Source: Rhizorhabdus phycosphaerae (lineage in GTDB: Bacteria; Pseudomonadota; Alphaproteobacteria; Sphingomonadales; Sphingomonadaceae). Taken from it: a stretch of 64,000 nt of DNA. A model generated the notes under the pieces. It was given only the letters and a program-made list of their open reading frames with translations. It made no database searches and was not told where the DNA came from. The stretch is from positions 2,753,501-2,817,500 of the forward strand of contig NZ_CP049107.1 in assembly GCF_011044255.1 (NCBI RefSeq). The letters run 5' to 3'. Shown here one piece after another: positions 57,803 through 64,000 of the stretch. The translations under genes were made by a program, and so were the position numbers. Position 1 is the stretch's first letter. Every line of letters begins with the position of its first letter.

Positions 57803-58246
57803 ATGGCTCATAGCGGCATGCGTGTGGTGAACTGGACGACGTTCGGTGAGACCCGCGATCTGATCGGCAGCGATTTTCCGAGAATCCTCGGCTATTATCG
57901 CGAGGATGCCGCCAAATATGTGGTGGCCGTGGAGCAGGCATACCGGATCCGCGACGCTGTCGCGATGGTGCGTCCGGCCCATACGCTCAAGGGCGATTCG
58001 CTTCAGTTCGGCGGGGAGGCGCTGGGGGCGCTGGCCGAGCGTATCGAGCAGAGCGCTCGAAACAGCGTCGAAATGCAGGCTCCGCCGGAAAAGTTGGACG
58101 ATGAAATACTGCAGTTGCGGCCGCTGCTGATCGAGACGCTCGCCCATTTCGAGCGGGAGATCAGCCGTTCGGCCGCGCCGGTGGTGGCCACTGGGCCTTT
58201 CCGCCGTCCCGCCGTCGCCGCGGGATTTGGCCGCAAGCAAGCCTGA
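57803..58246 (+). CDS. Hpt-domain phosphotransfer protein
   Basis: Protein of 147 residues, a helical histidine-phosphotransfer domain with His60 in PAHTLKGDSLQFG. The C-terminal 25 residues are disordered. A partner kinase or regulator is not adjacent; it probably serves a phosphorelay encoded elsewhere. The 128-bp gap on its left holds its promoter region. Confidence 0.85.
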   Translation: MAHSGMRVVNWTTFGETRDLIGSDFPRILGYYREDAAKYVVAVEQAYRIRDAVAMVRPAHTLKGDSLQFGGEALGALAERIEQSARNSVEMQAPPEKLDDEILQLRPLLIETLAHFEREISRSAAPVVATGPFRRPAVAAGFGRKQA

Positions 58247-58253
58247 GCTATGG

Positions 58254-58277
58254 GGCCGGCCCGCGAACGGGCCGGCC
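58254..58277 (+). terminator. Convergent-gene hairpin between hpt and bfr
   Basis: A perfect 10-bp stem GGCCGGCCCG with CGAA tetraloop and CGGGCCGGCC lies between the two converging stops. No T run on either side, so it may work as a bidirectional block or need Rho. Confidence 0.6.
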
Positions 58278-58286
58278 GACAGCGCG

Positions 58287-58766
58287 TCAGTCGTGCGCGG
58301 GCTTCGACTGAAGCTGGATATAGTTCTGGATGCCCATCCGCTCGATCATCTCGAACTGCTTTTCGAGCATGTCGACATGCTCTTCTTCCGAATCGAGGAT
58401 CGACTGCAACAGATCGCGCGTGCCGAAGTCGCGAACCTGTTCGCAATAGACGATCGCTTCCTTCAGCTGCGGGATCGCGTCGTTCTCCAGGGCGAGGTCG
58501 GCTTTGAGGACCTCCTCCACCGTCTCGCCGATGCGGAGCCGGCCGAGCATCTGGAAGTTCGGCAGGCCGTCGAGGAACAGGATGCGCTCCGCAAGCCGGT
58601 CGGCATGCTTCATCTCGTCGATCGATTCCTCATATTCGCACTTGGCGAGCCGGGCGACGCCCCAATGTTCGAGCATTCGATAATGCAGGAAATATTGGTT
58701 GATCGCGGTCAGCTCGTTCTTGAGCGTCTCGTTGAGAAATTCGATGACCTTTGCGTCACCCTTCAT
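58287..58766 (-). CDS. bfr: Bacterioferritin
   Basis: Iron-storage protein of 159 residues. Ferroxidase ligands Glu18, Glu51 and His54, and the haem methionine Met52 are all in expected positions ([11 protein letters not shown]), with EEEHVDMLE later. ATG 58766 is preceded by GGAGGAC. It converges with the Hpt gene. Direct-repeat candidates for iron control lie upstream near 58877-58912. Confidence 0.95.
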   Translation of the reverse strand: MKGDAKVIEFLNETLKNELTAINQYFLHYRMLEHWGVARLAKCEYEESIDEMKHADRLAERILFLDGLPNFQMLGRLRIGETVEEVLKADLALENDAIPQLKEAIVYCEQVRDFGTRDLLQSILDSEEEHVDMLEKQFEMIERMGIQNYIQLQSKPAHD

Positions 58767-58876
58767 AAAGTCCTCCAATGCAGTGACGTTGTCCGATAGA
58801 CGAAACGCGCTGCGTTGGAAAGGGTTCTGGTCGATTACTTAGACAAATACGTAAACCTATTCAAAGACTTGCACCT

Positions 58877-58912
58877 GACATTCATTCGCACCGAAAGCGA
58901 AAGTCATTCGCA
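58877..58912 (-). promoter_or_regulatory. Direct repeats upstream of bfr, possible metalloregulator site
   Basis: GACATTCATTCGCA (58877-58890) and GAAAGTCATTCGCA (58899-58912) are direct repeats 22 bases apart, two helical turns. Read on the minus strand they give TGCGAATGA cores, similar to alphaproteobacterial Fur-like sites. Tentative. Confidence 0.35.
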
Positions 58913-58917
58913 GACAA

Positions 58918-58942
58918 GAAAAAGGCCGCCCGGGGGCGGCCT
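58918..58942 (-). terminator. Intrinsic terminator after bfd
   Basis: On the minus strand GGCCGCCC pairs with GGGCGGCC and is followed by TTTTTCTTG. It lies 26 bases after the bfd stop and separates bfd from bfr. Confidence 0.8.
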
Positions 58943-58967
58943 CATGGAAAGCGTCGCTGCGAGCGGG

Positions 58968-59138
58968 TCAGGCGCCGACCGACTCTTCTTCGATGATGCT
59001 TCTGGCGAAGGGGAGGCACTGGCCGCAGCGCGGGCGGCGACCCAGCGTCTGATAGGCACTGCGCGGACAGCTCGCGCCCTTGCGGGCAGCGTCCCGAACA
59101 TCGGATTCACGAATCGCGTTGCAGATACAAACGAGCAT
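58968..59138 (-). CDS. bfd: Bacterioferritin-associated ferredoxin
   Basis: [2Fe-2S] protein of 56 residues that passes electrons to Bfr to release stored iron. Cluster ligands Cys4 and Cys6 (VCICN) and Cys38 and Cys41 (RCGQC) are at the standard positions. ATG 59138 is preceded by GAGAGG. Between it and the divergent BioC-like gene a CTATTG-N11-CAATAG palindrome (59167-59189) may be an operator. Confidence 0.93.
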   Translation of the reverse strand: MLVCICNAIRESDVRDAARKGASCPRSAYQTLGRRPRCGQCLPFARSIIEEESVGA

Positions 59139-59264
59139 TCGGCACCTCTCGAATCGAGATTTACGGCTATTGCGACTGACTATCAATAGTTTTTATACGA
59201 CGCCTGCACGGCTCGCCGTATCTTCCCGCTTCCCCCCGTCGCGGCGAGCGGATAGGCGCGCCCT

Positions 59265-60047
59265 ATGACCGACAGGATGGACCGCAGCGAGAGGGTCGCT
59301 ACCGCGTTCGGACGCGCGCCCGCTTATGCGTGCGCCGCACGCGTGCAGCGCCGGATCGCCGCCACATTGGCGGACCGCATCGGGGGCGCCACGCGGCCAG
59401 CGCGGCTGCGGGTCCTGGAGCTCGGCTGCGGCACGGGCTTCCTGACCGAAGCCCTGCTGCCGCATCTCACCAGCGCCGAGTGGACGATCAGCGACCTGTC
59501 GCCGCAGATGGTCGAGCGCGCCAGGACCAGCCTCGGGCCGCGCATCGGAACGGCGCGCTGGTTGCCGCTCGACGGCGAACGGCTCGATCCCGCACTGGGC
59601 CCTTTCGACCTGATCGTGTCGAGCATGGCCTTTCAATGGTTCGAGGACCTGCCGGCCGCCATAGGGCGGCTCAGTGCCATGCTCGCCCCGGGCGGGCTGC
59701 TCGCCTTCGCGACCATGGCCGATGGCAGCTTTCGCGAATGGACGTCGGTTCTGGGCGCGCTGGGCCGGCCGCCGGCGACGCCGGCCTATCCGACAGTCGC
59801 GCAGCTTGAGGCGATGGTGCCCGGCGATTGCGTCGCAGCGATCGACCGGGTCGATTTCGTCGATCCGCAGCAGGATGCGCGATCCTTCCTGCGCGACCTC
59901 AAGGCGATCGGCGCCGGCACCCCGGCCGCCGGCTACCGGCCGCTGCCCCCGGCATTGCTGCGCGAGGCGATGATCCGTTTCGACGCCGGCCCGCGCAGCA
60001 TCACCTATGCCATCGCCTTCTGCCTGCTGTCCGTACCCCGGGCCTGA
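59265..60047 (+). CDS. BioC-like malonyl-ACP O-methyltransferase
   Basis: SAM-dependent methyltransferase of 260 residues. BioC-like traits are RVATAFGRAPAYACAARVQ at the start, LELGCGTGFLTEALL (motif I) and FQWFEDLPAAI. BioC starts the biotin route by masking malonyl-ACP. No other bio genes adjoin; bioB is 54 kb away. An alternative is another class I methyltransferase, but the QWFEDLP block favours BioC. Ends one base from a convergent gene. Confidence 0.7.
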   Translation: MTDRMDRSERVATAFGRAPAYACAARVQRRIAATLADRIGGATRPARLRVLELGCGTGFLTEALLPHLTSAEWTISDLSPQMVERARTSLGPRIGTARWLPLDGERLDPALGPFDLIVSSMAFQWFEDLPAAIGRLSAMLAPGGLLAFATMADGSFREWTSVLGALGRPPATPAYPTVAQLEAMVPGDCVAAIDRVDFVDPQQDARSFLRDLKAIGAGTPAAGYRPLPPALLREAMIRFDAGPRSITYAIAFCLLSVPRA

Positions 60048-60488
60048 CTAAGGCGTGGTCACGCGCTCGATCCGGACATCGACGGCCGGGACCGACAGCC
60101 CCGACAGGGCGATCCCGTGCGGGCCGGGTGCGAGGTCGAAGAGCAACGCCTTGCGCTCGTTGCTGCCGGCTCGGGGCGCGTCATGCGCCGCCACCGGGAG
60201 CGCCCGTCCGTCGAGCAGGACATCGATCCAGGCATCGGCATCGAGGGAAAGCCGATATCGGCCCGGCTCATCGATATCGACGGCGAGCAGGGCGCCGCGA
60301 TTGGCGGGGGCCTGGGTGAGGGGTGGCGCGACCGGATAGACCAGTTCGCGCTGGGGGCTCGACCGGATGGTTGCGGTCTGCCCGACATCGAGCGGGACCT
60401 CGCCCGAGAGCGATGACGCCAACATCAGGCCGACAAGCAACGGCAGGCGCCGACCGTGCCGGACGCGCCGTGACACCAGAAATGCCAT
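60048..60488 (-). CDS. Secreted hypothetical protein after ppc
   Basis: 146 residues with a signal-like start (MAFLVSRRVRHGRRLPLLVGL) and a beta-rich body (LDADAWIDVLLDGRALPV). I recognise no family. The ATG lies four bases after the ppc stop, so it is probably translated with ppc. Its stop is adjacent to that of the BioC-like gene. Confidence 0.6.
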   Translation of the reverse strand: MAFLVSRRVRHGRRLPLLVGLMLASSLSGEVPLDVGQTATIRSSPQRELVYPVAPPLTQAPANRGALLAVDIDEPGRYRLSLDADAWIDVLLDGRALPVAAHDAPRAGSNERKALLFDLAPGPHGIALSGLSVPAVDVRIERVTTP

Positions 60489-60492
60489 GGCC

Positions 60493-63174
60493 TCAGCCGC
60501 TGTTGCGCAGGGCGGTCGCGATCGCATTGATCGACAGCTGGATGCCCTCGCGGACGCGTGGGTCGTCCTCGCCCGACCGGTGGCGCTTGAGCAACTCGAT
60601 CTGCAGAAGGTTCAGCGGCTCGATATAGGGCAGGCGCAGGCGGATCGACTGGTCGAGCGACGGATTTTTCTGCAACAGCCGGGTCTGGCGGGTGATCGAC
60701 AGAAGGGCGTCCTGTGTCATCTGCCAGCCATCGCGGATCTGGCCGAAGATCGACTTGCCCATCGCCTGGTCTTCGACCAGCGCGACATAATGTTCGGCGA
60801 TGTCCATGTCCGACTTGGCGAGGACCATCTCGAGATTGGCGAGCGTCGACTGGAAGAAGGGCCAGGCCTCCAGCATCTCGCGCAAGAGGCCGATATCCTT
60901 GTGCCCCTTCAGCCCGTGCCCGACGCCGAACCAGCCGGGCAGCATCACGCGGGCCTGCGCCCAGCTGAACACCCAGGGAATCGCGCGCAGGTCCTCGATC
61001 CGGTCGCTCTTCGTTCGGCTGGCGGGGCGGGAGCCGATCTTGAGGTCGGCGATCTCGGCGATGGGGGTCATCTGCCGGAAGAACTGGCGAAAGCCCTCCG
61101 TTTCATAGACGAGGCCGCGATAGGCCTTGAAGGCGTTGCCGGAAATCTCGTCCATTGCTGCGAAGAAGCGCTTGGCGTCCTTCGGCGCGAGCGCCTCCTT
61201 CTCCAGCGAAGCGAGCAGCGTCGCCGAAGCCATCGCCTCCAGATTGGCCGAGGCGCTCTCCCGGGTGCCATATTTGGCAGCGATCACCTCGCCCTGCTCG
61301 GTGATGCGGATGCGGCCCTGCACTGTCCCGTGCGGCTGGGCGAGGATCGCGGCGAAGCTCGACCCGCCACCGCGCCCGACCGCGCCACCGCGACCGTGGA
61401 ACAGCTGGATCGCGCTGCCGGCTTTGGCGAAGACGGGTTTCAGCGCGCTCGATGCCTCGTGCAGGCTCCACACCGAGGTCAGGTAGCCGCCGTCCTTGTT
61501 CGAATCCGAATAGCCGACCATCACCTCCTGATGGCCGCGCGCGGCGGTGATCGCGGCGACCTCAGGCAGACCGAACCAGCGGGTCATCACGTCAGGCGCG
61601 CGCTGGAGATCGCCGATGGTCTCGAACAGGGGGACCGCCATGATCGCGGCTGTCGGCGGGTCCCCCGGCACGTAGAGGCCCGCCTCCTTGAGCAGGATGT
61701 TGACCTCGAGCATGTCCGACACGCTCTCGGCCTTCGAGATCAGATAGGTGGTGATCGCCTCGCGGCCGTAGAGCCGATGCGCCTCGGCCGCTGCCTCGGC
61801 GATCGCGAGCTCCGACAGCGTCTCCTCGGCATAATCGCCGAATGGCGTCCGCAGCAGACGCTTCGACGCCAGTTCGGTGCGGAGCAGCGCGACACGCGCC
61901 TCTTCGTCGAGCGAGAGATAGTCCGCTTCCACCCCGGCGACCTTCAGCAGGTCCGCCACGACGCGTTCGTGGACGTCGGCATTCTGGCGCATGTCGAGGG
62001 TCGCCAGGTGAAAGCCGAATGTCTCGACAGCCCGGATCAGACGTCCCAGTGCGCCGCTGCCCGACAGCGAGCCCGCCCCGGTACGGTTCAACGCATGGGC
62101 GATCTCGACCAGATCGGCGCGCAGCTCGGCGGGGGTGAGATAGGGGCCCTTTTCCGCATCGGTCGCGGGCAGGCGCCCCGGCAGGCGGCCGGTCAGCATC
62201 TGGTAGGTCTTCGACAGACGAGAATAGATGCCGGTAATCGCGCGCCGATAGGGTTCGTCGCTGCGGGCCGAGCTCTTGTCGCCCGACGCCTCGGCGAGTT
62301 TCTCGACCTCCCAGGTCACCTCGGCCAGCTCGGTCGAGATCGACAGCTCGGCGCCCAGCAGGTGAAGTTCGCGCAGATAATAGCCAAGCACGGTCTCGGC
62401 CGCGCGCGATAGGGCGAAACGCAGAGAGTCCGCCGTGACGAAGGGGTTGCCGTCACGGTCGCCGCCGATCCAGCTGCCCGGACGCAGGAAGCTGGCGGGG
62501 CGATGCCCGAGCGCGCGCTGCCAGCGCGAATAGAGGGCGGGCAGCGTCGGCAGGAAGATGTCGCGCAGATAGGCGAGAGCCGTCTCCACCTCGTCGGCGA
62601 CGTAGAGCCGCTCGCGGCGGAGCGGACGGGTTTGCCAGAGCAGCGCGATCTGGCGGTAGATGGCCTGGTCGATCAGGTCGCCATCGGCCGTCTCGGTACG
62701 CCCGATGTCCTTGAGCGTCATCAGCTCGGCGATCTTGTTGCGATGATCGATCATGCTTTTCCGTCGCACCTCGGTCGGGTGAGCGGTGAGCACCGGCGCG
62801 ATCAGCGCCTGTTCGAGCATTTCGACGACCTTCGAGCGGGAGATACCCTCCTGTTCGAGCCGGTCGAGCGCAGAGGCGACGTCGGCGCCCGGTTCGGATG
62901 CGACCCCCTGACGATCCTCGGCGAGATTCGCGAGCATCGAGAAGAGCATGAAGCCCCGCACGAAGGCGAGCGTGTCGTCGAGCGTCAGCGCATCGAGGCC
63001 GGTATCGATCTCGTGCGAGCCCACGATCCCGCGCGCGCGATCGACCGAAGCCGACCGGATATATTCGATCCGGCGGAACAGCGTCTCTCCGCCATAGGCC
63101 TTGATGACGTCGCCGAGCAGGCGTCCGAGGAAGCGGATATCCGGATTCTGGGTGATGGGCGGTGCGCTGGACAT
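60493..63174 (-). CDS. ppc: Phosphoenolpyruvate carboxylase
   Basis: Anaplerotic enzyme of 893 residues producing oxaloacetate from PEP and bicarbonate. The catalytic parts are VLTAHPTEV (His), GYSDSNKDGGY and FHGRGGAVGRGGG. It starts MSSAPPITQNPDIRFLGRLL at 63174. It matters here because organisms with an Entner-Doudoroff flux use it to refill the TCA cycle. No regulatory element was seen. Confidence 0.95.
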   Translation of the reverse strand: MSSAPPITQNPDIRFLGRLLGDVIKAYGGETLFRRIEYIRSASVDRARGIVGSHEIDTGLDALTLDDTLAFVRGFMLFSMLANLAEDRQGVASEPGADVASALDRLEQEGISRSKVVEMLEQALIAPVLTAHPTEVRRKSMIDHRNKIAELMTLKDIGRTETADGDLIDQAIYRQIALLWQTRPLRRERLYVADEVETALAYLRDIFLPTLPALYSRWQRALGHRPASFLRPGSWIGGDRDGNPFVTADSLRFALSRAAETVLGYYLRELHLLGAELSISTELAEVTWEVEKLAEASGDKSSARSDEPYRRAITGIYSRLSKTYQMLTGRLPGRLPATDAEKGPYLTPAELRADLVEIAHALNRTGAGSLSGSGALGRLIRAVETFGFHLATLDMRQNADVHERVVADLLKVAGVEADYLSLDEEARVALLRTELASKRLLRTPFGDYAEETLSELAIAEAAAEAHRLYGREAITTYLISKAESVSDMLEVNILLKEAGLYVPGDPPTAAIMAVPLFETIGDLQRAPDVMTRWFGLPEVAAITAARGHQEVMVGYSDSNKDGGYLTSVWSLHEASSALKPVFAKAGSAIQLFHGRGGAVGRGGGSSFAAILAQPHGTVQGRIRITEQGEVIAAKYGTRESASANLEAMASATLLASLEKEALAPKDAKRFFAAMDEISGNAFKAYRGLVYETEGFRQFFRQMTPIAEIADLKIGSRPASRTKSDRIEDLRAIPWVFSWAQARVMLPGWFGVGHGLKGHKDIGLLREMLEAWPFFQSTLANLEMVLAKSDMDIAEHYVALVEDQAMGKSIFGQIRDGWQMTQDALLSITRQTRLLQKNPSLDQSIRLRLPYIEPLNLLQIELLKRHRSGEDDPRVREGIQLSINAIATALRNSG

Positions 63175-63238
63175 GGGTTTATGCTGCGCCGCAATAAAAG
63201 CGCCGTCAATACCGCTCCGGTCCGCGCTGCCGCCGCCT

Positions 63239-63952
63239 TTATCCGCCGGCTGCAAAAATCTCATCGAGGAAGTTGCGCATGGCCTGCCAGCTGCGGCGGT
63301 CCGCGCGTGGGCTGTACATCTCTTCCCGCCCCGGATTGGTGAAGGCGTGGACGGTGTGGCCATAGCTGTGCAGCTGCCAGTCGGCGCCGGCCTCGGTCAG
63401 TTCCTTCGACAGGGCGAGGACCGTTTCCGGCGGGTCGAGCGGATCGTCCCAGCCATGCAGCACCAGCAGCTTTGCCTTCACGTCGCCATTGGGAAAGGGC
63501 GGCGGATCATAGACGCCGTGGAAGCTGACGACGCCGGCGACGTCGGCGCCGCAGCGGGCAAGGTCGAGAACGCACTTTCCGCCGAAGCAGAAGCCGATCG
63601 CCGCGACGCGGGCAGCGTCGCCGGGCAGTTCCGCCTCGCAGGCCATGCGGAGCGAGGCGAGGAGGCGACCCCTGAGCAGCCCACGATCCGCGTCCATCTC
63701 TCCCATGCGGGCAAGGGCCTCGTCGAAATTGGACGGCCAGTTGCCGAGGCCATAGAGGTCGATCGCCACGCCGACAAAGCCTAGTTCGGCGAGCGACCGG
63801 GCCTTGGCTTCCTCGAAGCCGGTGCGTCCCATGAAGGTACCGGCGACGATCACGATCGGCCGGGCGGCATCGCTGCCATCGTCCCAGGCGGCATAGGCCT
63901 CGAACGTTACCCCCTGATGCTCGTAACGGATCGTCCTGTTCGCGATGGCCAT
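63239..63952 (-). CDS. Dienelactone hydrolase family protein
   Basis: Alpha/beta hydrolase of 237 residues with the cysteine nucleophile in GFCFGGKCVLD, Asp in LHGWDDPLDP and His in GHTVHAFTNP. Cys replaces Ser as in true DLH enzymes. Substrate unknown; not in a ring-cleavage cluster. ATG 63952 is near the right edge; nothing is visible beyond it. Confidence 0.88.
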   Translation of the reverse strand: MAIANRTIRYEHQGVTFEAYAAWDDGSDAARPIVIVAGTFMGRTGFEEAKARSLAELGFVGVAIDLYGLGNWPSNFDEALARMGEMDADRGLLRGRLLASLRMACEAELPGDAARVAAIGFCFGGKCVLDLARCGADVAGVVSFHGVYDPPPFPNGDVKAKLLVLHGWDDPLDPPETVLALSKELTEAGADWQLHSYGHTVHAFTNPGREEMYSPRADRRSWQAMRNFLDEIFAAGG

Positions 63953-64000
63953 ATGTGCTCCGATGTCATGGATTGCCGCTTATTCGCGCGATGAAGCACC

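Overview
The window looks like chromosomal DNA of a high-G+C alphaproteobacterium of the Sphingomonadales (Sphingomonas/Rhizorhabdus type). The signs are a zwf-pgl-edd-glk-eda Entner-Doudoroff operon, GapR (DUF2312), an OlsB-type acyltransferase, Zn-ligand-free L36, a FixLJ-type two-component pair, intracellular PHA depolymerase and dense host-type coding. This placement is inferred from gene content; I could not run a search.

Layout. 1-7.5 kb: a propionyl-CoA to succinyl-CoA cluster (carboxylase beta, thiolase, epimerase, mutase, bioB, carboxylase alpha) in which biotin synthase sits between two users of the pathway. 7.8-10.1 kb: a chemoreceptor with an unusual signalling tip and a small TonB-C protein. 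10.2-15.9 kb (minus): the Entner-Doudoroff operon, with 4-bp overlaps between edd/glk and glk/eda. 16-26 kb: OlsB-like acyltransferase, TonB-dependent receptor, DctA, a LytS/LytTR pair, a CoA-ester lyase and a FixL/FixJ-like pair. 26-40 kb: galE, GST, PHA depolymerase, OPT transporter, gluQ, HNH protein, PilZ protein, M14 peptidase, L36/HAD, a 36-residue membrane protein behind an FNR-type box, an EEP-family lipoprotein, a CMD-family protein and an S10 peptidase.

40-50.6 kb is accessory. A stand-alone RHS-toxin-type C-terminal domain with a tightly coupled small membrane protein (40.1-40.9 kb) lies next to an integrative element of about 9.6 kb (about 41.05-50.62 kb) inserted in the 3' end of the pyruvate kinase gene. 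The element has a tyrosine integrase, a primase/ATPase, small island proteins, an Xre regulator and a compact four-gene operon: SocA/Panacea-domain protein, unknown 236-residue protein, KwaA, KwaB. The last two form a Kiwa anti-phage system. A diverged duplicate of the pyk end marks the other junction. The pyk gene itself reads as frameshifted in a G run at 50809-50813.

50.6-64 kb returns to core genes: pyk, gapR, a three-unit 137-bp repeat array, panB, a YfgM-like protein, bamB, der, a TusA-like protein, an Hpt protein, bfr, bfd, a BioC-like methyltransferase, ppc and a dienelactone hydrolase. Long ORFs opposite the core genes are GC-bias shadows and are left out.
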